NCBI RefSeq assembly: GCF_900100255.1
Contig: NZ_FMTS01000001.1
Coordinates: 62,001-126,000 of the forward strand
Length of the DNA stretch: 64,000 bases
Source of the DNA: Asticcacaulis taihuensis
Lineage (GTDB): Bacteria; Pseudomonadota; Alphaproteobacteria; Caulobacterales; Caulobacteraceae
Direction of reading: 5' to 3'
In this document: positions 44,510-54,119 of the stretch, piece by piece
How positions within the stretch are numbered: position 1 is the stretch's first letter
How the letters are laid out: every line of letters starts with the position of its first letter
Notes under the pieces: model-generated
Told to the model about the DNA's origin: nothing
Seen by the model: only the letters and a program-made list of their open reading frames with translations
The model's database searches: none
Program-made: the position numbers and the translations under genes

Positions 44510-46407
44510 ACGCCGGCTTCAAGTCTGGCCGTTTCGTAGATTTCCGCGGCTGTCATCCATTCGGCTTCCAGCGCGACCATCTTTTCCTCCAGTTTTGCTT
44601 TGTCTTTACTGAGGTTTATGGCCAGGGCCTGATTTTTCGCATAGAGGTCAGCATCCCCCAGCTTGAGATCGAGCAGCTTGATTTGGTTGCTGGTCACCTC
44701 TATCTGACGCTCCAGGTCGTCGGCCTTCTTCTTCAGGGGCGCGATGGCATTGCGCGCGGCTGCGGCGGCCTTCCGCGCTTCCTTGGTATTGACGTTGACC
44801 GGTTTCTCCTTGGCCGCGGCCTGAGCTTCTTCGCGCGTCGCCGTCTTGGCGCGTTCGATCACCAGTTTGGCGTAGTCGTCCATGGTGCCGGTATAGGTTT
44901 TCACATTGCCATCATTGACCAGCCACAGCTTGTCGGCCACCAGTTCGACCAGCGAACGGTCATGGGTGATGATCAGGACGGCGCCTTCATAGTCATTGAG
45001 CGCATCGAGCAGGGCGCGACGGCTGTCGATATCCAGGTGGTTGGTCGGTTCGTCGAGGATCAGCAGGTGCGGCGCATCCATCGCCACCATGTTGAGCAGC
45101 AGGCGGGCGCGTTCGCCGCCACTGAGATCCTTGACCTTGGTCTCGACCTTGGTGGCTGTCATCCCGAAGGAACCGAGGCGCGAACGGCGTTTGGCCTCGG
45201 TTTCGTCCGGCCGGGCGCGACGAATCATTTCCAGCGGCGTATCTTCCGGGTCCATGGCTTCGATCTGGTGTTGGTGAAACCAGGCCACGGTCATGCGGCG
45301 GTCACGCCATTGCGTGCCGTGACTTTCGGTGAGAGCGCCGGCCAGCAGTTTGGCGAAGGTCGATTTACCGGCACCATTGACGCCCAAAACGCCAATCCGA
45401 TCATCGGGATCGAGACGAATATTCATGTGACGCAATATGACGGTATCACCATAACCGACACTGGCATCTTCCAGGCGCAGAATGGGCGGCGAGAGTTGCT
45501 TTTCCGGCGACGGTAACATGAATGGCGCCACCCGGTCTTCAATGGAGGCGGAAATGGGCGGCAGCTTTTCCAGCTTCTTCATGCGCGATTGCGCTTGCGA
45601 CGCCTTGGATGCCTTGGCGCGGAAGCGATCGACAAAGGCTTGCAGGTGGGCGCGCTCGGCTTCCTGCTTGGCGGCATTGGCGGCATTCAGGCGGGCCTTC
45701 TCGGCGCGCATACGCTCGTAATTGTCGTAATTGCCGCTGTAATAATCTAAGCGCTGGCCGACCACATGGACGATGGCATCGACCGATTCATTGAGCAGGT
45801 CGCGGTCGTGCGAAATCATCAAGGCGGCATTGGGGTAGCGCTTCAGGCGCGCTTCCAGCCACAGGGCGCCTTCGAGATCGAGATAGTTGGTCGGTTCGTC
45901 CAGCAGCAGCAGGTCGGGCTCCGCCAGCAGGGCGCCGGCCAGGGCGGCGCGCATCCGCCAGCCGCCGGAAAAGTCAGAAATCGGCCGGGTCAGATCGGCA
46001 TTCGAAAAGCCAAGGCCCGAAAGGATTTCCGCCGCCTTGGCCGGGGCGCGGTCGGCGCCGATGGCGTAGAGATCGTGGTGGATTTCCGCCTGGTGCATCG
46101 GATCGGCCGTTTCCAGCGCCAGCAGCAGGTCGCGGCGGCGCACGTCAAGGTCCAGAACCTCGTCGATCAGGTGTTTGGGCGAGGCGGCGATTTCCTGATC
46201 GACGCTGGCGATACGCCATGATTTCGGCGTGGTGATTTCACCGCCGCCGGGTTGAGATTTGCCAAGGATGAGGCCGAACAGGGTCGATTTACCAACGCCG
46301 TTCAGACCGACCAATCCCGCCTTGGTGCCCGGCGTCAGGGTCAGGTTGGCGCCATCAAAAAAGCGACGGCCATAGGCGTCATAGACCAGGTTGGTAATCT
46401 GCAACAT
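44506..46407 (-). CDS. ABC-F family ATP-binding protein
   Basis: The 633-residue protein has two ABC ATPase domains without membrane segments: Walker A GLNGVGKST and GVNGAGKST, signature motifs FSGGWRMR and LSGGERARL, and Walker B LLLLDEPTNYLD and LLILDEPTNHLD. The linker between them (about 240-300) is charged and helical, as in ABC-F factors that enter the ribosomal E site. The C-terminus is a coiled coil (about 545-630), suggesting the Uup/YheS side of the family. Exact subgroup is uncertain. Confidence 0.9.
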   Translation of the reverse strand: MLQITNLVYDAYGRRFFDGANLTLTPGTKAGLVGLNGVGKSTLFGLILGKSQPGGGEITTPKSWRIASVDQEIAASPKHLIDEVLDLDVRRRDLLLALETADPMHQAEIHHDLYAIGADRAPAKAAEILSGLGFSNADLTRPISDFSGGWRMRAALAGALLAEPDLLLLDEPTNYLDLEGALWLEARLKRYPNAALMISHDRDLLNESVDAIVHVVGQRLDYYSGNYDNYERMRAEKARLNAANAAKQEAERAHLQAFVDRFRAKASKASQAQSRMKKLEKLPPISASIEDRVAPFMLPSPEKQLSPPILRLEDASVGYGDTVILRHMNIRLDPDDRIGVLGVNGAGKSTFAKLLAGALTESHGTQWRDRRMTVAWFHQHQIEAMDPEDTPLEMIRRARPDETEAKRRSRLGSFGMTATKVETKVKDLSGGERARLLLNMVAMDAPHLLILDEPTNHLDIDSRRALLDALNDYEGAVLIITHDRSLVELVADKLWLVNDGNVKTYTGTMDDYAKLVIERAKTATREEAQAAAKEKPVNVNTKEARKAAAAARNAIAPLKKKADDLERQIEVTSNQIKLLDLKLGDADLYAKNQALAINLSKDKAKLEEKMVALEAEWMTAAEIYETARLEAGV

Positions 46408-46501
46408 TGACTTAAAAACTTTAGAAAATACGGGTTGGCGAATGCATCGGGTGTCGCTATAAGCCAGCCAACTTTAAATACCAACACAAAATGGATTTCC
46501 T

Positions 46502-46918
46502 ATGTCCCGTACCTTCTCGATCATCAAGCCCGACGCCACCCGCCGCAACCTGACCGGCGCGATCAACGCCGTCATCGAAGCGGCCGGCCTGCGCATCGTC
46601 GCTCAGCGTCGCGTGAAGCTGACCCAGGCGCAAGCCGAGCAGTTCTACGGCGTCCACAAGGAACGTCCTTTCTTCGGTGAACTGGTTGCTCAGATGACCG
46701 CCGAGCCGGTCGTCGTCCAGGTTCTGGAAGCCGATAACGCCGTGCCGAAGTACCGCGAAGTCATGGGTGCCACCAACCCGGAACAGGCCGCTGAAGGCAC
46801 CCTGCGCAAGCTGTTTGCCCTGTCGATCGGTGAAAACTCGGTCCACGGTTCGGATTCGGACGAAAACGCTGCGATCGAAATCGCCCAGTTCTTCACCGAA
46901 GACCAGATTGTGGGTTAA
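46502..46918 (+). CDS. ndk: nucleoside diphosphate kinase
   Basis: The 138-residue enzyme balances NTP pools by phosphate transfer. It begins [17 protein letters not shown] and contains the active-site histidine in the conserved [16 protein letters not shown]. No strong ribosome-binding site is evident before the ATG. The stop codon abuts junction element B. Confidence 0.97.
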   Translation: MSRTFSIIKPDATRRNLTGAINAVIEAAGLRIVAQRRVKLTQAQAEQFYGVHKERPFFGELVAQMTAEPVVVQVLEADNAVPKYREVMGATNPEQAAEGTLRKLFALSIGENSVHGSDSDENAAIEIAQFFTEDQIVG

Positions 46919-47045
46919 GCCTATGGGGCGTGGGGGCTGTGCCCCCACAAACCTTGCCTTATCAAAGAAAAAAGCCCGGTCGATTGACCGGGCTTTTTTC
47001 TTTGAAAGAGATAAGACTTAGGGGCACGGACCCCACCCCCCATTA
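46916..47045. repeat. nested-palindrome junction element, copy B
   Basis: A 130-bp relative of copy A fills the ndk / S46-peptidase convergent junction, including both stop codons. The left arm (46922-46946) contains ATGGGGCGTGGGG and folds as GGGGGC TGT GCCCCC; the right arm (47021-47045), read inverted, begins TAATGGGGGGTGGGG. The spacers are ACAAACCTTGCCTTA on the left and, inverted on the right, TAAGTCTTATCTC, clearly the counterparts of those in copy A and in the same orientation. The centre is a perfect 20-bp stem of different sequence. Confidence 0.85.
46962..47005. terminator. central bidirectional terminator of junction element B
   Basis: A perfect 20-bp inverted repeat (46962-46981 with 46986-47005) with loop GATT; GC-rich part GCCCGGTC/GACCGGGC and A/T-rich base. 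Confidence 0.85.
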
Positions 47046-49097
47046 GTTTGTCCGCAATTCCGCCAACAGCGCCTGATTATCGTAAACCTTGTCCAGAGCC
47101 ACACTGACAGCGGCCGTCGATACCACCACCGCCCGGTTAATCCCTGAGTCATAAAAATACGCGCCGCCCAGGCTATGAATATTGCCATCGAATACCGCAC
47201 CGATGATTTCGCCCTGGGCATTAACCGCCGGCGAACCGGAATTGCCGCCGACAATGTCATTGGTGGTGACGAAATCCATCACCGTATTGCCATCGAATTT
47301 GCCGCGCGCCTCGATAAACGATTGCGGTAATTGATAAGGCGCCTTGCCGGTGGCCCGGTCATAGATCCCCTTCATATAGGTGAAGGGGGTGACCGTCGTG
47401 CCGCGCCAGTTCCAGCCCTGAATACGCCCATAGGAGAGGCGCAGCGACCAGGTCGCGTCGGGATAGGTGTTCGTGCCATAGGCCCTGAAGCGCACACGCG
47501 CGATCTTTTCCGCCGCGATACGCGTGGGACCGGCAACCCGGTTTTCATACGCCCGGCGAATGTCGCGCGATGCCGGATCGATGCGCAGGGCGTATTGAAT
47601 CATCGGGTCGTTTGATGCCTTGATCGCCGTCATGCCGCCCTCCCACAGGGCTTTGCGGGTATCGACATTATCCAGTCCGGTGTTTTCCACCAGAAATGCT
47701 GCCAGTTGCTCGGGGGAGGATTTTCCCAACAGTATCTGCGTTTGCGGGGCGTCTGTACCCATATACTCCCGCGCTTTTGACAGGCGAAATTCCAGGTAAA
47801 GCTGTTCGAGCGGCTTCTGGACCTGCGCATTGGCGAAGAGATCGCGCTCGATCGCCGGCAGGCGCGAGTCGGCATATTCCGGCAGGCGTTCCGCGGAAGG
47901 TTTCTGACGTTCGGCGGCGCCGCGCACCAGTTCGCGGGCATAGTTGAGCAGGGTGGAGCTGTAGGGCGTATTTTCAAGGAAATTATAAGGCAGAAAGAGT
48001 TCCGTATATGCCTTTTGCGCCTCGGCGATCTCGGCCCACGGATCGCCGATTTCCGTGGCAAATGAACCGGACAGGGTTGATTTGAGGTAGGCTTCCTCCT
48101 GGCGTTTGGCGGCGATCATGGCCGGATCGCGCAGCGCCTGCCATTCAGCGCCCATGGCCTTGAAGCCGTTCTCGACGCCAAAGACCGCATCCTGGCTGAT
48201 GCGCCGGTTTTCCTCGTCCTGCCCGGCGAAGGTGATCAACCGGCCCCGCAGTTCCGATTTCATCATCTGCACTGGCGGATAAACCACATCACGCAGGGTT
48301 TCCAGTTGCGCGGCGGTCATCAGGCGTTTTGTCGTGCCGGGATTGCCGGCGACAAAAACCGGATCGCCCTCTCGCGGTGTATCGGTATTCCAGGTCAGGT
48401 GATCGGGTGTTCTGACCGGGGCATCATTTTCATAAATACGCAGAAAACCGATATCGAGCGCATAGCGCGGAAAGTTGAAATTATCCGGATCGCCGCCAAA
48501 GAATGCCGCCTGGAATTCCGGTGCAAAAACAAGGCGTACATCGGAATACTTGCGGTATTTGTAGAGCCTGTACTGACCGCCTTGATAGAGCGGTACGATT
48601 TCGCAGTGCATCCTGGTATCGTCATCACAGGCTTTTTTCTCGATGCCAGTAGCGGCCGCAGATTGCGCGCGGACAAAGGCGTCACCGGTCAGACCGGCCG
48701 TCGCTGCGTTGATCTCTTTCGTGTAGTCCGTGACCGAGGTCAGAATTTCGGCCATCAGGCCGGGGCACGTGCGTTCGTCCGCTCGCGCTGCCATGTAGCC
48801 ATCAGTAACATAATCCTGCTCCCGATCAGACAGGTCCTGCGCACATTCCATGATGCAATGGTGATTGGTGAAGATCAATCCTTCGCCTGAGACGATAGCG
48901 CCCGAACAGCCGGAAGTCAGGCGAACACTGGCGCCCTGAAGATGGTCAAGCCACTTTTGATCAAGCTTCGTGCCGTAGGTGGCATTGACCCTGGCTAGAG
49001 GGAAATTGTCGAATGTCCACAGCCCCTCTTCGGCGGTGGCGCGTCCGGAGGTCAGGGCAAACATCGCCAGAAAGACAAGGATAGCTGTACGGATCAT
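47043..49097 (-). CDS. S46-family dipeptidyl peptidase (DPP7-like)
   Basis: The ATG at 49097 gives 684 residues with a signal peptide (ending at GRATA-E). Catalytic motifs of the S46 family are present: SGCSGAIVSGEGLIFTNHHC with His, ALDIGFLRIYE with Asp, and GGNSGSPAVNAQGE with the nucleophilic Ser near the C-terminus. The nearby FDGN has Gly where DPP11 has the acidic-specific Arg, so preference for hydrophobic rather than Asp/Glu P1 residues is inferred. It acts in the periplasm on dipeptide release from polypeptide N-termini. It is monocistronic. Confidence 0.9.
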   Translation of the reverse strand: MIRTAILVFLAMFALTSGRATAEEGLWTFDNFPLARVNATYGTKLDQKWLDHLQGASVRLTSGCSGAIVSGEGLIFTNHHCIMECAQDLSDREQDYVTDGYMAARADERTCPGLMAEILTSVTDYTKEINAATAGLTGDAFVRAQSAAATGIEKKACDDDTRMHCEIVPLYQGGQYRLYKYRKYSDVRLVFAPEFQAAFFGGDPDNFNFPRYALDIGFLRIYENDAPVRTPDHLTWNTDTPREGDPVFVAGNPGTTKRLMTAAQLETLRDVVYPPVQMMKSELRGRLITFAGQDEENRRISQDAVFGVENGFKAMGAEWQALRDPAMIAAKRQEEAYLKSTLSGSFATEIGDPWAEIAEAQKAYTELFLPYNFLENTPYSSTLLNYARELVRGAAERQKPSAERLPEYADSRLPAIERDLFANAQVQKPLEQLYLEFRLSKAREYMGTDAPQTQILLGKSSPEQLAAFLVENTGLDNVDTRKALWEGGMTAIKASNDPMIQYALRIDPASRDIRRAYENRVAGPTRIAAEKIARVRFRAYGTNTYPDATWSLRLSYGRIQGWNWRGTTVTPFTYMKGIYDRATGKAPYQLPQSFIEARGKFDGNTVMDFVTTNDIVGGNSGSPAVNAQGEIIGAVFDGNIHSLGGAYFYDSGINRAVVVSTAAVSVALDKVYDNQALLAELRTN

Positions 49098-49164
49098 CAA
49101 AAGCCCAGACCATGTAAAGTAGGATCATAGCATGGTTGCTATTGTTGCCGTGTAACCGCCCGGA

Positions 49165-49757
49165 TTACATTTTTGTAAGGAACTTTTCCGCGAGAACCTG
49201 GCGCACGGCCTGGGCATAGAGCCGATGTTCCTCAGCCAGCACGCGTGTGGCCAGCATGTCGGCGGTATCGCCTTCGAGTACAGGTACGCGGGCCTGGGCG
49301 ATGATTTCGCCCTCATCCACGCCGCTGGATACCCAGTGAACCGTGGCACCATGTTCGATCACACCGGCTTCCAGTGCGCGTTCGTGGGTGTGCAGGCCCT
49401 TGAAATCGGGCAACAGGGCAGGGTGGATATTGATCATCTTCCCTTCCCATTGCTGCACGAGCCAAGGCGTCAGCACGCGCATATAGCCGGCCAGGCAGAT
49501 AAATTCGACGCCATTGCCACGCAGTTCAGCATCGATCAATCGTTCATGGGCCTCGCGGTCCTTGCCGTATGGCTTGTGATCGAGGGCAAAGGTTTTCAGT
49601 CCATGCGCCGCGGCCCATTCCAGGCCGCTGGCGTGTGGATCATTGGAAACGACCAGCACGAACTCGGCCGGAAAATCCGGCGCTTTCGCCGCCTCGACCA
49701 GCGCCATCATGTTGGAACCGCGGCCGGAGATAAAAATGGCCGCCTTAATCTTGCGCA

Positions 49758-49758
<1 letters not shown>
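49165..49758 (-). CDS. purN: phosphoribosylglycinamide formyltransferase
   Basis: This is a 197-residue enzyme using 10-formyl-tetrahydrofolate in purine synthesis. The ATG at 49758 overlaps the purM stop (TGATG); the extended frame is rejected. FISGRGSNMMALVEA binds the phosphoribosyl group, and NIHPALLPDFKGLHTHERAL with GATVHWVSSGVDEGEII carries the catalytic Asn, His and Asp. It follows purM in one transcript. Confidence 0.95.
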
Positions 49759-50789
<1,031 letters not shown>

Positions 50790-50852
50790 AAATAAATTCC
50801 TGTGATCACTTTGCCCTGTATCGGGGCTATTCGGGTTTGCTATAACTACAAA

Positions 50853-52001
50853 ATGACGCCAATTACAAATACCAATGACCTGATCGCCTTTTGTGATGCG
50901 ATAAAATCCGCCCCGTTCATTACGGTTGACACCGAATTCATGCGCGAGACGACCTACTGGCCGAAGCTCTGCCTGATCCAGGCGGCCAGCGAGGAACATG
51001 AAGCCATTATCGACCCTTTGGCCAACGGACTGGATTTAAAGCCTTTTCTCGATGTTTTGGCCGATGAAAGCGTATTGAAGGTGTTTCATGCCTGCCGTCA
51101 GGATATGGAAATCTTCGTTAATCTGGGCGTGATGCCCAGGCCCGTATTCGATACGCAGGTCGCGGCGATGGCGGCAGGTTATGGCGACCAGGTGGCTTAT
51201 GATTCGCTGGTCCGGCAAAAACTGAAGATCGATATCGACAAGGGTTCACGCTTTACGGACTGGGCGCGCCGGCCCTTGAGTGATCATCAACTGAATTATG
51301 CCCTGGGGGATGTTACCCACCTGGCCAAGCTGTTTCCCAAATTGCGTGACCGTCTGGAGCGTCAGGGGCGCCTGGACTGGGTGTCGGAGGAAATGAAGGC
51401 GCTGACGGCGCCCGGTCTTTATTCCACCAATCCGGACGATGCCTGGCGCCGGCTCAAGCCCCGGAAGCATTCGGTCAAGTACATGGCGGTCTTTTCGCAG
51501 GTCGCCGCCTGGCGGGAACGCATGGCGCAGGAACGCGACATGCCGCGCGGCCGCATCCTGAAAGATGAGGGCATAGACGAGATCGCCACTCAGTTGCCGA
51601 CCGATGCGGCGGCGTTTGATCATCTCCGCTCGACCTCAAAGGGCTTCGGCGCCTCGAAGTTCGGGCTGGATCTGGCGGAAATTATTCGCAACGCCCTGAA
51701 AAATCCGGAAGCCTTCGCGCCTAAGGTCGAGAAATCGGCGCCGCCGGTTCAGGTGCCGGCTTCAGTTGTCGAACTGCTGAAGGTGCTGCTGCGTATCCGC
51801 TGTGAAGAAGAGGGCGTGGCGCCGAAGCTGATCGCCACCGTGGCCGATCTGGAAAAGATTGCGCTGGATGACAAGGCGCAGGTGCCGGCATTGGAAGGCT
51901 GGCGCCGGAACGTCTTTGGCGATGACGCTCTGCGTCTGAAACGCGGCGAACTGGCTCTGGTTCTCAACGGCACCAAGGTGGAATTGGTGGAACTGGATTA
52001 G
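50853..52001 (+). CDS. rnd: ribonuclease D
   Basis: The ATG at 50853 gives 382 residues. The DEDD exonuclease domain has FITVDTEFMRETTYWPKLCLIQ (DE), FHACRQDMEIF (D) and the YALGDVTHLAKLF motif (YxxxD); an HRDC domain follows (about 205-285). It trims the 3' ends of tRNA precursors. The 3' end overlaps the convergent secreted-protein gene by 4 bp. Confidence 0.95.
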   Translation: MTPITNTNDLIAFCDAIKSAPFITVDTEFMRETTYWPKLCLIQAASEEHEAIIDPLANGLDLKPFLDVLADESVLKVFHACRQDMEIFVNLGVMPRPVFDTQVAAMAAGYGDQVAYDSLVRQKLKIDIDKGSRFTDWARRPLSDHQLNYALGDVTHLAKLFPKLRDRLERQGRLDWVSEEMKALTAPGLYSTNPDDAWRRLKPRKHSVKYMAVFSQVAAWRERMAQERDMPRGRILKDEGIDEIATQLPTDAAAFDHLRSTSKGFGASKFGLDLAEIIRNALKNPEAFAPKVEKSAPPVQVPASVVELLKVLLRIRCEEEGVAPKLIATVADLEKIALDDKAQVPALEGWRRNVFGDDALRLKRGELALVLNGTKVELVELD

Positions 52002-52471
52002 CAGCTTCCGCCGCTGTCGGCTTCCTTGCGGTTCAGCACATAGGTCTTGCCGTTCCAGCGCATAACCGGGAAGCAGAAGCCCGGACCGCCGATCATGACG
52101 TCCGGCCAGCCGCCCGGCGTCTTCTGCTTTGTGGGCAGGAAGGTGGGGATGCCTTCGCTGGCATAGATGACCTGCCACTTGCCCGACGCCTTGCTGAGCA
52201 GGCTGAAACCCTGACCGGTCATGCCGTAGCAATAGGTGCCGTTGTCGGTAATGACGAGGTCGGCTATGCCGTCGCCGTTTATATCGCGGTAGTCTTCGGG
52301 GGCAATGGTGGCCAGGCCGTTTTCATCGTCCGGGCAGCCCGTCCACTGGCCGTTTTTCATCACCATGCCGGCCGCCTGGTATGCCTGGGCGATATCAGGT
52401 GGCAGGGGCTCCGCCTCGGCGGACAGTGACAGCAGGGATACGCAGAATACTGGAACTGCGACATATTTCAT
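51998..52471 (-). CDS. secreted hypothetical protein with FG-GAP/EF-like loop
   Basis: The 157-residue protein has a signal peptide (about residues 1-20, ending AEA-E) and a good ribosome-binding site (AGGAGG). The loop DINGDGIADLVITDNG resembles the calcium-binding FG-GAP or dockerin-like repeat. Five cysteines, the last at the C-terminal residue, suggest disulfides in the periplasm. I recognise no family beyond this. Confidence 0.75.
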   Translation of the reverse strand: MKYVAVPVFCVSLLSLSAEAEPLPPDIAQAYQAAGMVMKNGQWTGCPDDENGLATIAPEDYRDINGDGIADLVITDNGTYCYGMTGQGFSLLSKASGKWQVIYASEGIPTFLPTKQKTPGGWPDVMIGGPGFCFPVMRWNGKTYVLNRKEADSGGSC

Positions 52472-52528
52472 GGCCGCCTCCTGTAAATGGTGAATACAGA
52501 AAACGCCTGAAACGCGGAACTGGCAAGC

Positions 52529-54031
52529 CTAATAGGTGATAATATTGAGATTCAGCTTGAGCGACTGGGCCAGAGCACGGGCACGCCGGCGCGTTTGTTC
52601 GCCCAGAAGCAGGTCTTCCCAACCCGATTTGGCGCTTAAGGTCAGGCTTCGTTCGTCCTTGCGAATATGGGCGTGGCTCAGCAATTCGGCGGATTTGGCA
52701 GAAAGATCGCAACCGAGACGCAGGAGTAGCCCCAGTTGGGTCGCCTGCCTGAGCATGTCTTCGCCCAGTATGCGGCTGATCAGAACGGGCTCCTTGGTGT
52801 AAGGATCGCCGCTGTAGCGCGTATAGATCGTGCAGGCGAGGAAGACGCGTTCCTGATGGTTCTGGCCGGGAATGGGCGCGCGCAGCACCTGATCACAGGC
52901 GAGGTCGGCGCGGTGATCCGGGTGCAGTCGGGCGCCGATGTCAGACAGTTTCGCCGCCGCGCGGATCAGCCGGACAGCGGGGCGCTCGATGATGGCCTCG
53001 TCGATACTGTCGTAGAATTCGGTCGCCCATTGTGCCAGTGCCGGACCGAGATCGTCATTGATGCCGAGCCGATGGCCGAGGGAGGCGCAGCCGGCAATCA
53101 GCGGATCATCGGCCCTCAAGGGCGCTTCGAGCGCCTCGAACAGCAGCCCCTCGCGCAGGCCGAAGGCGGAAAAGCACAAGGTCTCGAAGTGCAAGACCTC
53201 GATCAGCCCCTGCATTACAAGGGCGGCATAGGCGATATTTTCCAGACGTCGCTTCGATACACCCGGCAGCTTTTCCAGCGATGACGGCGACTGACTGGCT
53301 ATCAGGCGGGCGATAGACAATGCCTCACGCGCCGGTAATTCAAATTGTTGAATGACTTGCAGCGGATAGTTCTGCTTTTGCATCCAGATCAGGGCCAGAT
53401 TACGCCAGGCGCCGCCTACGGCATGAAACTGCCGGCTGGAAAAGCGGCCCTGCAGAGGCTCCAGGCGATCCCGAACAATCCTGTAAGTGGCATCTAAATC
53501 GACGGGCCTGGGCGCGCCGAGCGCAAAGGGGCCAAGCGGCAGCGTGATTCCGCGCAGGCCCTGTTCATTTTCACTGCTGAGATTGACAAGTTCGAGGCTG
53601 GAGCCGCCGAGATCGCCGACCACACCTTCGGCATCGAGATGGCCGCACTTGACGCCCATGGCGGAGTAGTGTGCCTCTTCGGCGCCGCTGAGCACCCGGA
53701 CCTCAAAGCCCGTTGTGTCCAGAATTGTGGCGGTAAAGTCAGGTCCATCAACGGCTTCACGAATGGCGGCCGTAGCGACGACATGGACATCTTTCAGGTC
53801 GTAGGATTCCAGAATGGCCTTGAAACGGCGCAGCGCGACCAGGCTTTCCTGCATCCCGCCCTTGTGCAGACTGCCAGTCACTTTCAGTTCGCGGCCCAGG
53901 CCCGCCAGCACCTTCTCGTTGAAGATGGGCCATATGGAACGCCCTTCAACGCGGTATATGACCAGACGAACGGAATTCGAGCCGATATCGATGACTGCGG
54001 TATTGTAATTCAAGATATCCGTTTCCCGCAT
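52529..54031 (-). CDS. ppx: exopolyphosphatase/GppA phosphatase
   Basis: The 500-residue protein (ATG at 54031; an upstream TTG at 54046 is possible) has the ASKHA-fold Ppx/GppA domain: AVIDIGSNSVRLVIY, VVATAAIREAVDG, GVVGDLGGSSLELV, followed by a C-terminal HD-like helical domain. It hydrolyses polyphosphate or pppGpp; the two cannot be separated by eye. Placement 88 bp downstream of ppk in the same direction supports polyphosphate turnover. Confidence 0.9.
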   Translation of the reverse strand: MRETDILNYNTAVIDIGSNSVRLVIYRVEGRSIWPIFNEKVLAGLGRELKVTGSLHKGGMQESLVALRRFKAILESYDLKDVHVVATAAIREAVDGPDFTATILDTTGFEVRVLSGAEEAHYSAMGVKCGHLDAEGVVGDLGGSSLELVNLSSENEQGLRGITLPLGPFALGAPRPVDLDATYRIVRDRLEPLQGRFSSRQFHAVGGAWRNLALIWMQKQNYPLQVIQQFELPAREALSIARLIASQSPSSLEKLPGVSKRRLENIAYAALVMQGLIEVLHFETLCFSAFGLREGLLFEALEAPLRADDPLIAGCASLGHRLGINDDLGPALAQWATEFYDSIDEAIIERPAVRLIRAAAKLSDIGARLHPDHRADLACDQVLRAPIPGQNHQERVFLACTIYTRYSGDPYTKEPVLISRILGEDMLRQATQLGLLLRLGCDLSAKSAELLSHAHIRKDERSLTLSAKSGWEDLLLGEQTRRRARALAQSLKLNLNIITY

Positions 54032-54119
54032 TTTACGCCGAGACAAGACTTCGCTAGCCCGTTTAGGGGGCTTTTACCAGCCCCTGAACGTTTGCGCGAC
54101 TGACTTCATTGTGAGTGGA

